Part shown: positions 26,459-36,107 of the stretch, piece by piece
How positions within the stretch are numbered: the first letter of the stretch is position 1
Layout: each line of letters begins with the position of its first letter
Notes under the pieces: model-generated
Seen by the model: only the letters and a program-made list of their open reading frames with translations
The model's database searches: none
What the model was told of the DNA's origin: nothing
Made by a program: the position numbers and the translations under genes
Assembly (NCBI RefSeq): GCF_014050225.1
Contig: NZ_JACFXV010000043.1
Span: 434,001-498,000, forward strand
Source of the DNA: Stappia albiluteola
GTDB taxonomy: Bacteria > Pseudomonadota > Alphaproteobacteria > Rhizobiales > Stappiaceae
DNA length: 64,000 nucleotides
Direction of reading: 5' to 3'

Positions 26459-27652
26459 TCAGTTGCGAACGGGGATGTTCATGTCCTCGATCTTCAGCTC
26501 GCGGACGAGCTCGGGAATGCCCCACTCGACGTCCGGGTCGACCTTGATCTTGAAGTGATACATCGGCTGGAGTGCCTGATGGTCTTCGGGACGGAAGATC
26601 ATCTTGCCCTTCGGCGTGTCGAACTCCATGCCTTCCATCGCCGCGATCAGCTCTTCGCTGTCGGTGGAGCCGCCGGTCTTGCGCAGCGCCGCGACGATGG
26701 CCATGCCGGCCGACATGCCGCCGGCGGTGAAGAAGTCGGGCGGGGCGTCGAAGCGGCTCTGGTGCTCCGCAACAAGCCATTCGTTGGCCGGGTTCTTCGG
26801 AATTTCGTAATAGTAGTAGGTCGCGCCTTCCATGCCGGGCAGCGCCTTGTAGGCCTGCATGGCGGCCAGGATGTTGCCGCCCGTGGCAATCTCGACGCCG
26901 AGGCGTTCGGGTTCCATCGCCTTGATCTTGCCGATCGGATTGTTGCCGCCGGCCCAGATGACGAACAGGATCTTGCGGCCCGGCTCATCCTTCAGCGCGT
27001 CGAAGATGCGCTGTGCGCTTGCCGTGAAGTCCTGCGTATCGGTCGGGGCGTATTCCTCGAACACCAGCTTTGCGCCGGTATCCTGCAGCGCTTCCTTGAA
27101 GGCGGCCACGCCGTCGCGGCCGAAGGCGTAGTCCTGGGCAAGCGTTGCGATGGAAACGCCTTCCTCGCCGAGCGCCACGGCATTGGCGATCGCGTCCTGC
27201 GACGAGTTGCGGCCGGTGCGGAAAACGTAGCGGTTCCAGTTCTCTCCGGTGATGGAGTCGGCCACTGCCGGTTCCACGATCAGCACCTTGCCGTATTCCT
27301 CGGCCACCGGCAGCATCGCCAGCGCCACGCCGGATGAAACCGGCCCGACGGCGATATCGGCCTCGTCGTCGCCAAAGGCTTCCGCCAGCGCGGACCGGGC
27401 GACGTCGGGCTTCAGCTGGGTATCCTTCTCGATGACGACGATCTTGCGGCCGTCGACTTCCATCGTGCCGGCGGTCGCATATTCAAGGCCCATCATCAAT
27501 CCCGTATGGGACTGCTTGGCATAGGCCTCCAGCGCGCCGGTCTTGCCATAGACATGCGCGATCTTGATATCGTCAGCCAAGGCAGCCGACGAAACGCCGA
27601 CACATAGCGCAAGCGCGATCGTCAGCGATCGCTTTCCTGAAATCCGCTTCAT
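26459..27652 (-). CDS. ABC importer periplasmic substrate-binding protein
   Basis: 397-residue type I periplasmic binding protein (LivK/ANF receptor family). Start at 27652 with GGGAGGG upstream; signal peptide KRISGKRSLTIALALCVGVS with cleavage after SAALA. The mature part begins DDIKIAHVYGKTGALEAYA. Substrate unknown: the neighbours (ligase, hydratase) point to an organic acid rather than an amino acid. First gene of the importer operon; a promoter with a putative TetR site precedes it. Confidence 0.92.
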   Translation of the reverse strand: MKRISGKRSLTIALALCVGVSSAALADDIKIAHVYGKTGALEAYAKQSHTGLMMGLEYATAGTMEVDGRKIVVIEKDTQLKPDVARSALAEAFGDDEADIAVGPVSSGVALAMLPVAEEYGKVLIVEPAVADSITGENWNRYVFRTGRNSSQDAIANAVALGEEGVSIATLAQDYAFGRDGVAAFKEALQDTGAKLVFEEYAPTDTQDFTASAQRIFDALKDEPGRKILFVIWAGGNNPIGKIKAMEPERLGVEIATGGNILAAMQAYKALPGMEGATYYYYEIPKNPANEWLVAEHQSRFDAPPDFFTAGGMSAGMAIVAALRKTGGSTDSEELIAAMEGMEFDTPKGKMIFRPEDHQALQPMYHFKIKVDPDVEWGIPELVRELKIEDMNIPVRN

Positions 27653-27751
27653 CGTGAACCCTCCCGGTCGATGCAAAGCGCCGCTGCCCTCCGCCAGGAA
27701 AAAGCGGCATCGGGCTCCTCCATTGGCGGCCATTTCGCACTTCGCAATATA

Positions 27752-27778
27752 TGACGCATGATTCATGTTTCATGTCAA
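27752..27778 (-). promoter_or_regulatory. Importer operon promoter with TetR-like operator
   Basis: On the minus strand TTGACA (27778-27773) serves as -35. TGAAT-CATG-CGTCA (27765-27752) lies in the spacer and matches the inverted repeat at 18142-18155 at 10 of 14 positions. The -10 would be TCATAT just downstream. The 27653-28031 gap holds no other feature I can name. Confidence 0.5.
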
Positions 27779-28031
27779 TTTGGCGCAATCGTAATTCTGA
27801 TGCGCAGCGGCAGAACCGCCTTCGATTTGAACGTCCAACGGGAATGCAAATGAAATGAGATGCGGCCAATAAACGGGCAATGATTTTGCGTGGGATTTCC
27901 GTCGGGCTTTTTGTCTGATTTCTCCCACGGAGGGAGCGTTTGACCGGATCCAGCCGTTTCTTGTTCGCACGGCGATGCGGCTGCGAGTAAGTAGGTGTCT
28001 TTATAAAATAACTGACAATTCAAATATTAAG

Positions 28032-28121
28032 TGGCGGAAGAGGTGGGATTCGAACCCACGAGACGGTTCCCCGCCTGGCGGTTTTCAAGACCGCTGCCTT
28101 CAACCACTCGGCCACTCTTCC
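28032..28121 (-). tRNA. tRNA-Ser (UGA anticodon)
   Basis: 90 bases including an encoded CCA. The acceptor stem starts GGAAGAG and ends CTCTTCC. D-loop GTGGTTGAAGG; anticodon stem-loop CGGTCTTGAAAACCG with TGA; a long class II variable arm; T loop GGTTCGAATCC. A stand-alone gene with no integrase or duplicated 3' end nearby. Confidence 0.97.
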
Positions 28122-28606
28122 TTGCCTTCCGTTTCCAGCGTGGGAGATGGAAAGTCAAGCCGGCAATCGACGCCTCCGCCAAATTGTGTGGGCACCCCGG
28201 AAGCCCGGTCCTTCGGCGAGTCAGATCAAGGGTATGATTCAGTTGGTGCCGAAGCTGGAACCGAACTGAAGACCGCTTGCAATCAAGGCCCTGAATCCTT
28301 GCCGCAGACGTCTGCCTAGTGTCATTTCGGTCACGCTTAACTTTTTATTAACACTAAAGAAATGAGTTTCACCCGAAATTCGGGCTCCCCGGGTCGACCG
28401 ACACTTCACGATAAAGTAAGAGCTTTCGTTGCATGCTTTTCCAAAGCGCCTCAGGAGTGGGGGCTGGCGCTATCAGGCAGGGCATGATCCGGGGGTTTGC
28501 AGGTGACTGCGGCCTGCCCGGAATCTTCGAAAGCGGTTCGTCGGCAATCCGGGATTGGCTCAGCGCAGAGCCCGTGAGTGTCGGCAACGTGTATCGAGTA
28601 GGCGGC
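28122..28606. other. Intergenic region between tRNA-Ser and rlpA
   Basis: About 485 bases. The plus strand stays open in the rlpA frame from 28433, but this stretch lacks a ribosome site and is non-homologous, so I leave it out of the gene. An AT-rich patch (28331-28365, CTTAACTTTTTATTAACACT) may hold the rlpA promoter. Nothing else recognised. Confidence 0.4.
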
Positions 28607-29770
28607 ATGGTATCGAAGAAGCAGGCTCCCGCAATCCGCATTCAGCGTGATCAAACCCTTGGCTCGCCCATCGCGAAGACCGCCGTCGTTCTTGCCACCA
28701 CCACGCTTTGCCTCGCCATAGCGGGCTGTTCCAGTTCTCCGAGTGGCAAGAAGGTCAAATTCAGTTCAGCGAAATACGGCGTGCCCGCGAGCCCGAGGGT
28801 GGTTGCCGACGGGCAACCCGTGCCCAAGGGCGGCGGACGCGCGGTCGTCGGAAAGCCCTACAAGGTCGCGGGCAAAACCTACCGCCCGAAGCTCGATACC
28901 GACTATGAGAAGGTCGGACTGTCGTCCTGGTACGGACCGACGTTCCACGGCCGCCTGACGGCGAATGGCGAAGTGTTCGACAAGACGTCGATCACCGCGG
29001 CTCACACCACCATGCCGCTGCCTTCCTATGCGAGGGTCACCAATCTGGAAAATGGCCGTTCGCTCATCGTTCGGGTGAACGACCGGGGTCCATTCCACGG
29101 CAATCGCGAGATCGACGTTTCCGAGCGCGCGGCGGGCCTGCTCGATTTCAAGCGCAAGGGCGTCGCCAAGGTGAAGGTCGAGTATGTCGGTCCGGCGCGG
29201 CTGGACGGCCGTGACGAGGCCTACCTTCTTGCCTCGTATGTTGGTCCCGGCGCGACGACGCCTGGCGGAACCCTGCCGGGTACATTGCTCGCGCAGGCGA
29301 CCCCTCCGGTTACGTTCGGCAACGCCGCTCCGGTTCCCCAGGCGAGGCCCTATCTGGACGCAACGCTTGTCGCGAGCGCCGAATTGCCGCAGCAGCTGGA
29401 GCTCGCCGCCTTCGACCCGGCCATCGCATTCGAGGCATCCGCCAGCACGATCCAGATCGCATCCGCGAATGCTTTCGTGCCGCCGTTGCCCGAGGCGCAG
29501 GACGGCGACGCCGCAGCTTACGCACCCGGTTTGCCGACCGACCTGCGTTCCTTCGTCGCCCCGGCCGCATTTACGCCCGGCGTTGGGCCGGCGCGAGAGG
29601 AACCAATTCTCGGCGTTCTGCCGGCATCGGCCCCGGTGCCGGGTTTCAGGCGAGGGGCTGCCGTATCGTCCTATGCTGCGAACGTCCGCGTTTCACTCGC
29701 TTACGAAGCCCTGCAATTGGTGGGCGGCGGCCTGCCTCTCAAGAAACTTGCGTCGAATTCGACCGACTGA
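28607..29770 (+). CDS. rlpA: RlpA-family septal ring lytic transglycosylase/lipoprotein
   Basis: 387 residues. A signal segment ends in lipobox IAGC, then a DPBB_1 (double-psi beta-barrel) domain with GLSSWYGPTFHGRLTANGE, RVTNLENGRSL and VRVNDRGPFHGNREIDVS, the RlpA hallmark. The active members cut denuded glycan at septa. The C-terminal 200 residues are Ala/Pro-rich and low in complexity; no SPOR domain is clear. A start further upstream (28433) is in frame but has no ribosome site. Located before a PBP5-like gene, so both act in the envelope. Confidence 0.88.
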   Translation: MVSKKQAPAIRIQRDQTLGSPIAKTAVVLATTTLCLAIAGCSSSPSGKKVKFSSAKYGVPASPRVVADGQPVPKGGGRAVVGKPYKVAGKTYRPKLDTDYEKVGLSSWYGPTFHGRLTANGEVFDKTSITAAHTTMPLPSYARVTNLENGRSLIVRVNDRGPFHGNREIDVSERAAGLLDFKRKGVAKVKVEYVGPARLDGRDEAYLLASYVGPGATTPGGTLPGTLLAQATPPVTFGNAAPVPQARPYLDATLVASAELPQQLELAAFDPAIAFEASASTIQIASANAFVPPLPEAQDGDAAAYAPGLPTDLRSFVAPAAFTPGVGPAREEPILGVLPASAPVPGFRRGAAVSSYAANVRVSLAYEALQLVGGGLPLKKLASNSTD

Positions 29771-29815
29771 CGCGCACTGCGGATATCGCCGCCTAACAAG
29801 TTGATTTGACGCGAA

Positions 29816-29850
29816 TTCCCTTTACCCTGCCTGAATTCGGGTAAAGGGAA
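29816..29850 (+). promoter_or_regulatory. 12-bp hairpin covering the ribosome-binding site of the PBP5-like gene
   Basis: A perfect 12-bp inverted repeat (29816-29827 with 29839-29850) with an 11-base loop. The 3' arm holds AAGGGA, the only good ribosome site for the GTG start 9 bases downstream. It could block translation until opened, serve as an operator, or end rlpA transcription (no T run follows). Confidence 0.6.
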
Positions 29851-29858
29851 GTTCGGGC

Positions 29859-31022
29859 GTGCTTTTGCATCGTTTTCATCTGGTGCCGGTCGTGGCCGGC
29901 ATCCTGGTTCTGCTGACGATCGGTTTTGCTCGTGCAGCGGGCGAGACTGCCGCCGCAAAGACATCCGCCTATCTGCTCGACATGACGACTGGAACGCTGC
30001 TGTCGGCCGAGAATCCGGACAGGCCGTTCCCTCCCGCCTCCACCGCAAAGCTGATGACGGCAGCAGTGGTCTTCAAGGCGCTGGGAGACGGCGAGATCAG
30101 GCCCGATACGAGCTATCAGGTGAGCGAGCACGCGTGGCGAACCGGCGGAGCGCCGTCCCGGACGACAACCATGTTTGCCGCCTTGAACAGTTTCGTCTCG
30201 GTTGACGATCTGCTGCGCGGCCTGATCATTCAAAACGCGAATGACGGCGCAATCGTGCTTGCGGAAGGGCTCAGCGGCAGCGAGGCCCAATTCGCCGAGC
30301 GCATGAACGCCCTGGCGAAGGAAATCGGCATGACGCAGAGCCGATTCGCCAATCCGACCGGATATGACGCGGAGGGCGCGCAGACGACCGCGCGGGACCT
30401 GGCGACGCTCGCAAACTATGTGGTGAAGGAGTTTCCCCAACGCTATCCGTTGTTCAGCCAGGCGGATTTCACCTGGAACAATATTTTCCAGCGCAACCGC
30501 AATCCCATCCTCGGAGCAATCCGCGATCTCGACGGCATCGTCGCCGGCTACAGCGAAGCGGACGGCTTCAACGCGATCGGATCCATGCTCCGTGGCGAAA
30601 GACGGTTCCTGGCGGTAGTGGCGGGGTATCCGACGCATCAGGCGCGGGTTGCCGCGCTCGAGAAGCTCTTCGACAGCGTCGACAAGGATTTCGAGGAAGT
30701 CAGGCTTTTCGAAGCTCGGGAGATAGTCGCCGAGGCAAGAACCTATGGTGGCAGCGAATCGCGCGTCGGGCTGGTGGCAGGTAAACCGGTCGACGTGCTG
30801 CTTCCGCGCGGCGACCGGCATGCCTTCCGCCTTCGCGCCGTATATCGGGGGCCGCTCGTAGCGCCGGTTGCCAAGGGCACCGTGGTTGGTGAACTGCGCA
30901 TCCTGCACGAAGATAGCGTTACCTATACGGTACCTCTAGTCACCGCGGAAAACGTAGGCGCCGGCACCATGCAAAGTCGGGCTTTCGATACAGTCGCCGA
31001 AACGCTATTCGGGTGGTGGTAG
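29859..31022 (+). CDS. PBP5-family D-Ala-D-Ala carboxypeptidase-like protein, altered active site
   Basis: 387 residues, signal peptide then the S11 peptidase domain. The nucleophile motif STAK (61-64) is intact. The SxN motif reads NAN (126-128), with Asn in place of Ser, and the KTG motif reads VAG (228-230) inside DGIVAGYSEADG. The Lys and Ser that assist catalysis in PBP5 are thus both gone; the rest of the domain aligns well. It may be inactive on D-Ala-D-Ala or act as a binding protein. GTG start. Followed by tmk after 22 bases. Confidence 0.87.
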   Translation: MLLHRFHLVPVVAGILVLLTIGFARAAGETAAAKTSAYLLDMTTGTLLSAENPDRPFPPASTAKLMTAAVVFKALGDGEIRPDTSYQVSEHAWRTGGAPSRTTTMFAALNSFVSVDDLLRGLIIQNANDGAIVLAEGLSGSEAQFAERMNALAKEIGMTQSRFANPTGYDAEGAQTTARDLATLANYVVKEFPQRYPLFSQADFTWNNIFQRNRNPILGAIRDLDGIVAGYSEADGFNAIGSMLRGERRFLAVVAGYPTHQARVAALEKLFDSVDKDFEEVRLFEAREIVAEARTYGGSESRVGLVAGKPVDVLLPRGDRHAFRLRAVYRGPLVAPVAKGTVVGELRILHEDSVTYTVPLVTAENVGAGTMQSRAFDTVAETLFGWW

Positions 31023-31044
31023 ACAGCCGGCAAAGGCGGACGAC

Positions 31045-31761
31045 GTGGCGGGGCAGTTCATTACATTCGAAGGCGGTGAGGGCGCGGGAAAATCCACCCA
31101 GATCGCGCGCCTGAAGGCTCGACTGGAGGCCATGCGCATCCCCGTCCTCGTTACACGCGAGCCCGGCGGATCGCCGGGAGCGGAGGCCGTGCGCAACGTG
31201 CTGCTTTCCGGCAAGGCCCGCCAACTCGGAGCGGACGCCGAGGCGTTGCTTTTCGCCGCCGCCCGCGCCGACCACATGGATACGGTCATCCTGCCCGCCC
31301 TGGCCCAAGGCAAATGGGTGCTTTGCGACCGTTTCACCGATTCCACGCGCGTCTATCAGGGTGAGGCTGGTGTCGCACCCGCCTATATCGAAGAGCTGGA
31401 GCGCCTGGCGATTGCCGGCAGGAAACCGGACCTTACGCTCCTGATCGACGTTCCGGCTCAACTCGGGTTGGCGCGGGTCCATGCGCGTTCGTCGCTCGGC
31501 AGCGTATCGGATCCGGACCGGTTCGAGCAGGACGATATCGAAGTTCACAAGCGCAGAAGAAGGCTTTTTCTGGATCTGGCGGAAACCGAGCCGGATCGCC
31601 TTGCCGTAATTGACGGCTCAAAAGGACCGGATAGCGTCGCCGAGGCCATCTGGCAGCAGGTCCAGCAGCGCCTGGCAGATGCCCTGGCCGAGACAAAGCG
31701 TATCGTTCCGATCGCCGGGCATGGTCCCGCAAAGGAAGGCCAGCGCGATGGCGAAGCGTGA
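31045..31761 (+). CDS. tmk: Thymidylate kinase
   Basis: 238 residues, phosphorylates dTMP to dTDP. P-loop GGEGAGKST at 10-18, DRF motif CDRFTDSTRVYQG in the middle, and LID region RSSLGSVSDPDRFEQDD. GTG start at 31045. The C-terminus runs about 25 residues longer than the core fold. holB overlaps by 14 bases, the usual tmk-holB pairing. Confidence 0.96.
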   Translation: MAGQFITFEGGEGAGKSTQIARLKARLEAMRIPVLVTREPGGSPGAEAVRNVLLSGKARQLGADAEALLFAAARADHMDTVILPALAQGKWVLCDRFTDSTRVYQGEAGVAPAYIEELERLAIAGRKPDLTLLIDVPAQLGLARVHARSSLGSVSDPDRFEQDDIEVHKRRRRLFLDLAETEPDRLAVIDGSKGPDSVAEAIWQQVQQRLADALAETKRIVPIAGHGPAKEGQRDGEA

Positions 31762-32830
31762 AATCGTCGTATCCGTCGGAGAGGCGGACGAACTCGACGG
31801 TGTGCCCTTGCCGCGTGAAACCTCCGGGCTGATCGGCCACGGCGAGGCGGAGGGCGCGCTTTTGGCGGCCTATCGCTCCGAGCGTTTTCACCATGCCTGG
31901 ATCATTGGCGGCCTTCGGGGAATCGGCAAGGCGACGCTTGCATTCCGCTTCGCCCGGTACGTTCTTTCCCATCCCGATCGCTTCAGCGACGCGGTAGCGC
32001 AGGCGAAGGATCTTTCCGTCGAACCGCAAAGCCCGGTCAGCCGGAAGATCGCCGCTGGTTCCCATCCCGACCTCCTGCATCTGCGCCGGCCTTATGACGA
32101 CAAGCGCGATCGCTTCAAGTCGGATCTTCCGGTTGACGAGGTGCGGCGCACCGTTTCGTTCTTCGGCTCGACGGCGGCCGGCGGCAACTGGCGCGTCTGC
32201 ATTGTGGATGCGGCCGACGACATGAACCTGAGTGCGGCCAACGCGCTTTTGAAGATCCTGGAAGAACCGCCGCCGCGCTCGGTATTTCTCGTACTCTCCC
32301 ATGCGCCCGGGCGGCTGCTGCCGACCATCCGCTCCCGCTGTCGTCAACTGCTGCTGCGCCCTCTCAGCGGCGTCGAGATGGGCGAGGGCATCGCCCATGC
32401 GCTTCCGGGCCTTGACCTTTCCAACGACGACTTGGAGCGCATTTCGCGGCTGGCTGACGGTAGTCTGCGCCGCGCTATCCAGCTTGCCGCGGGTGGCGGA
32501 CTGGACTTTGCGCGTGAATTCGAGGCAATGGTCGCACTGCTGCCGCACATTGATGTCGACCGGTTGCATCGCTTCGCCGAAATGGCCGGTGCAAATGGCG
32601 CCGAGGACGCCTGGCAACTCTTCCACGATCTCGCCGCAGACTATCTCCATCGCAGGCTGAAGGAGGATGCTTCCGGCTCCGGCGGGCGTCTTGTCAGGTG
32701 GAGCGAGGTATGGGAAAAGACCGTCACCGCCGTTTCGCAAGCCGAAGCTCTGAATCTTGACAGGAAGCAGGTCATCTTGAGCGTTTTCAGGCAAATGGCC
32801 GAAGCCGAACGAATGCGGAGCAGGAACTAG
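31748..32830 (+). CDS. holB: DNA polymerase III subunit delta'
   Basis: 360-residue clamp-loader subunit. The AAA+ P-loop-like [10 protein letters not shown] is at 54-63. [23 protein letters not shown] and [14 protein letters not shown] are the classical delta' sensor/SRC segments. The frame is open from 31610, but the ATG at 31748 inside the tmk end fits the family. Confidence 0.94.
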   Translation: MAKREIVVSVGEADELDGVPLPRETSGLIGHGEAEGALLAAYRSERFHHAWIIGGLRGIGKATLAFRFARYVLSHPDRFSDAVAQAKDLSVEPQSPVSRKIAAGSHPDLLHLRRPYDDKRDRFKSDLPVDEVRRTVSFFGSTAAGGNWRVCIVDAADDMNLSAANALLKILEEPPPRSVFLVLSHAPGRLLPTIRSRCRQLLLRPLSGVEMGEGIAHALPGLDLSNDDLERISRLADGSLRRAIQLAAGGGLDFAREFEAMVALLPHIDVDRLHRFAEMAGANGAEDAWQLFHDLAADYLHRRLKEDASGSGGRLVRWSEVWEKTVTAVSQAEALNLDRKQVILSVFRQMAEAERMRSRN

Positions 32831-32952
32831 GCCATTGCCTCGTTACGCCACCCGCAAACGACCCTGCCCATCTCGAATTCTGCCGTCCGTATAGCATTTC
32901 AGGCCCTATGATCGGCCTCGATGGCTGCACGGCCTCCGACACTGAAGAAACC

Positions 32953-34515
32953 ATGACCGCCAAAACCCCGTTCTACATCACGACCGCCATTTCCTATCCG
33001 AATGGATCACCGCATATCGGCCACGCCTACGAGGCGATTGCCACGGATGCGATTGCCCGTTTCGAGCGGCTGGACGGCCGCGACGTCTATTTCCTGACCG
33101 GCACGGATGAGCACGGCCAGAAGATGCTGCAGACGGCGCGCAAGGAAGGGATCGACGTGCGAGATCTGGCCGAGCGCAATGCCGGCCGTTTCAAGGAGAT
33201 GGTCGCGAAGCTCGGCTGTTCCAACAATGATTTCATCCGCACCAGCGAAGCGCGGCATCATGCGGCGTCGAAGGCGATCTGGGAGCGGATGGCGGCCAAT
33301 GGCGACATCTACAAGGACAGCTATTCAGGCTGGTACTCGGTTCGCGACGAAGCCTATTATCAGGAAAGCGAAACGGAACTGCGTGAAGACGGCGTGCGTT
33401 ACGGCCCGCAAGGCACGCCCGTAGAATGGGTGGAGGAGGAGAGCTATTTCTTCCGCCTCTCCGCCTATCAGGACCGCCTTCTTGCGCACTACGAGGCCAA
33501 TCCGGATTTCATCGGCCCTGATGAGCGGCGCAACGAGGTCGTCAGCTTCGTAAAGGGCGGGCTGAAGGATCTTTCGGTCTCGCGCACCACCTTCGACTGG
33601 GGCATTCCGGTGCCGGGCGACGAGAAGCATGTGATGTACGTGTGGGTGGATGCGCTTACCAACTACATCACAGGCCTCGGATTTCCGGACGAGAACGCCG
33701 AGAACTGGCGCTATTGGCCGGCCAACCTGCACGTCATCGGCAAGGATATCGTGCGGTTTCACGCCGTCTACTGGCCGGCATTCCTGATGTCGGCCGGCAT
33801 CGCGGTGCCGAAGCGGGTCTTCGCTCACGGCTTTCTGTTCAACCGCGGCGAGAAGATGTCGAAGTCGGTCGGCAATGTCATCGACCCCTTCACGCTCGTC
33901 GATCACTACGGTCTCGATCAGGTCCGCTATTTCTTCCTGCGCGAAGTGCCTTTCGGTCAGGACGGCAACTACAGCCACGAAGCGATCGTCAATCGCGTGA
34001 ATGCCGATCTTGCCAACGACCTTGGCAATCTGGCGCAGCGGTCGCTTTCGATGATCGCCAAGAACTGCGACGGCAGCTTGCCAGTGCCGGGCGCGCTCTC
34101 CGAGGCGGACAACGCTATTCTTGGCCAGGCGGATGCCATGGCCGCAGCGTGCCGCGAGGCGATGAATAGCCAGGCAATCCATCAGGCCTTGTCTACCGTT
34201 TGGGCTTGCGTCGCGGAAGCGAACCGGTATTTCGCTTCGCAGGAGCCGTGGGCGCTGCGCAAGACCGATCCGGATCGCATGGGCACGGTGCTTTATGTAA
34301 CGGCCGAAGTGATCCGGCAGGTGGCGATCCTTGCCCAGCCGGTCATGCCGGACAGCGCGTCGAAGCTTCTCGACCTGCTGTCGGTCGCTCAGGATGCCCG
34401 CGATTTCTCCACGCTCGGCAGCGTGGGACGGCTGGCAAGCGGCATCGCTCTGCCGAAACCGGTCGGCGTCTTCCCGCGCTACGTGGAGGAAGAAAAGAGC
34501 GAGGCATCCGCGTGA
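32953..34515 (+). CDS. metG: Methionyl-tRNA synthetase
   Basis: 520-residue class I synthetase. HIGH motif at 21-24 (SPHIGHAY) and KMSKS in [10 protein letters not shown] near 300. The C-terminal EMAP-like dimerisation domain is absent, as in many alphaproteobacteria. The start is chosen at MTAKTPFY, with 15 extra codons possible upstream. tatD begins at the stop (TGATG). Confidence 0.96.
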   Translation: MTAKTPFYITTAISYPNGSPHIGHAYEAIATDAIARFERLDGRDVYFLTGTDEHGQKMLQTARKEGIDVRDLAERNAGRFKEMVAKLGCSNNDFIRTSEARHHAASKAIWERMAANGDIYKDSYSGWYSVRDEAYYQESETELREDGVRYGPQGTPVEWVEEESYFFRLSAYQDRLLAHYEANPDFIGPDERRNEVVSFVKGGLKDLSVSRTTFDWGIPVPGDEKHVMYVWVDALTNYITGLGFPDENAENWRYWPANLHVIGKDIVRFHAVYWPAFLMSAGIAVPKRVFAHGFLFNRGEKMSKSVGNVIDPFTLVDHYGLDQVRYFFLREVPFGQDGNYSHEAIVNRVNADLANDLGNLAQRSLSMIAKNCDGSLPVPGALSEADNAILGQADAMAAACREAMNSQAIHQALSTVWACVAEANRYFASQEPWALRKTDPDRMGTVLYVTAEVIRQVAILAQPVMPDSASKLLDLLSVAQDARDFSTLGSVGRLASGIALPKPVGVFPRYVEEEKSEASA

Positions 34516-35303
34516 TGCTTGTCGATAGCCACTGCCATCTCGATTTTCCGGATTTCGACGAGGAACGGGACCAGATCGTGGCCCGCGCGGCCGAGGCCGG
34601 CGTCAGGACGATGGTGACGATCTCCACCCGGGTCCGCCGCTTCGACGCGATCCGCGCGATCGCCGAGCGCTATGACAACATTTTCTGTTCCGTCGGTACC
34701 CACCCGCACAATGCAGGCGAGGAGACCGACGTCACGGTTGAGGAACTCGTGCGCCTGTCCGAGCACCCGAAAGTGGTGGCTATCGGCGAAGCCGGGCTCG
34801 ATTATTTCTATGACAAGGCGCCTCGCGATGCTCAGGCGCAAGGGTTGCGCCGCCATATCGCAGCGGCGCGCGAAACGGGCCTGCCGCTCGTCATCCATGC
34901 ACGCGACGCCGACGACGATATGGCCGCGATCCTGGAAGACGAAATGGGGAAGGGGGCTTATCCGGCCCTCCTGCATTGCTTCTCGTCCGGCAGGGCGCTG
35001 GCGATGAAAGGCATTGAGCTTGGTCTTTATGTCTCCTTTTCCGGAATTCTCACCTTCAAGCGGTCCGAAGAGCTGAGGCAGATCGCTGCCGAATTGCCCG
35101 TCGACCGGCTGCTGGTGGAGACCGACGCCCCCTATCTTGCGCCGCAACCCTGGCGGGGGAAGCGCAACGAGCCGGCTTATGTCCGCCACACCAACAAGGT
35201 GCTGGCCGATTGTCACGCCATGAGCGAAGAGGACATGGCCGCGCAGACGACTGAAAACTTCTTCCGCTTGTTCAGGAAAGCGCGCCGGCCGGAGGCAGGA
35301 TGA
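34515..35303 (+). CDS. tatD: TatD-family metal-dependent DNase
   Basis: 262 residues, TIM-barrel amidohydrolase fold. Metal ligands HCHLD (N-terminal HxH), GEAGLDYF (Glu), VIHARDAD, LHCFSS, and the final ETDAPYLAPQP. The ATG shares bases with the metG stop (TGATG); a GTG just upstream is also possible. The next gene overlaps by 4 bases (ATGA). Confidence 0.95.
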   Translation: MLVDSHCHLDFPDFDEERDQIVARAAEAGVRTMVTISTRVRRFDAIRAIAERYDNIFCSVGTHPHNAGEETDVTVEELVRLSEHPKVVAIGEAGLDYFYDKAPRDAQAQGLRRHIAAARETGLPLVIHARDADDDMAAILEDEMGKGAYPALLHCFSSGRALAMKGIELGLYVSFSGILTFKRSEELRQIAAELPVDRLLVETDAPYLAPQPWRGKRNEPAYVRHTNKVLADCHAMSEEDMAAQTTENFFRLFRKARRPEAG

Positions 35304-36103
35304 GCGCGTCGCGTCTGGAATTCACGATCCTAGGCTGTGGTTCGTCCGGAGGCGTGCCGCGCATCGGCAATTTGTGGGGCAGTTGCGACCCGAAGGAGCC
35401 GAAAAATCGTCGCCTGAGATGCTCGCTGCTGGTCCGGCGGATCTCCGACGCCGGAACCACGACGGTTCTCGTGGATACCGGTCCGGACCTCCGTCAGCAG
35501 CTGCTGGCAGCAAACGTGGCCGATCTGGATGCCGTCATCTACACCCACGCGCATGCCGACCATATCCACGGCATCGACGATCTGCGGGCGATTGCGATCA
35601 GTCATCGCCGCCGCGTGCCGGTTTATATGGACGAGGCAACGTCCGAACGCGCGCACCAGGCCTTCGGTTATTGTTTCGTGACCCCGCCGGGATCGAATTA
35701 CCCGCCGATCCTGGACGAGCACCGCATCCAGCGAAAGCGCGAATTTCAGATCGAAGGAGCGGGCGGAGCGATCTCCGTCCTGCCCGTCACCGTCAATCAC
35801 GGCGATATCGACTCTTTGGCGTTTCGATTTAATGACGTCTGCTATCTGCCTGATGTAAAAGAGATTTCTCAGGAGGCGGCAAGGCAGATGACAGGCCTGT
35901 CCGTCTGGATACTCGACGCGCTTCGGCTGACGCCGCACCCAAGTCATTTTTCGCTTTCCGATGCGCTGAGCTGGATTGAACGCCTGCAACCGAAGCGGGC
36001 CATCCTGACCAATATGCATATCGATCTCGATTACAGCACATTATGCGAAACGTTGCCGGCCAATGTCGAACCGGCCCATGACGGCCTGACGTTCACCGTC
36101 TGA
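35300..36103 (+). CDS. MBL-fold metallo-hydrolase (PhnP/YcbI-like)
   Basis: 267 residues. The metal-binding motif THAHADHIHG lies at 82-91, with the early GCGSSGGVPRIGN segment and a Cys-bearing loop (NLWGSCDP) seen in PhnP-type phosphodiesterases. Closest types act on cyclic phosphodiesters; actual substrate unknown. Translationally coupled to tatD, an arrangement widely kept in Rhizobiales. Confidence 0.88.
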   Translation: MSASRLEFTILGCGSSGGVPRIGNLWGSCDPKEPKNRRLRCSLLVRRISDAGTTTVLVDTGPDLRQQLLAANVADLDAVIYTHAHADHIHGIDDLRAIAISHRRRVPVYMDEATSERAHQAFGYCFVTPPGSNYPPILDEHRIQRKREFQIEGAGGAISVLPVTVNHGDIDSLAFRFNDVCYLPDVKEISQEAARQMTGLSVWILDALRLTPHPSHFSLSDALSWIERLQPKRAILTNMHIDLDYSTLCETLPANVEPAHDGLTFTV

Positions 36104-36107
36104 AGAC

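Noticed and set aside
28032-28121. tRNA-Ser as an integration site for a genomic island covering 18-28 kb
   Set aside because: No integrase, no duplicated tRNA 3' end and no attachment repeats found in the window; base composition appears continuous.
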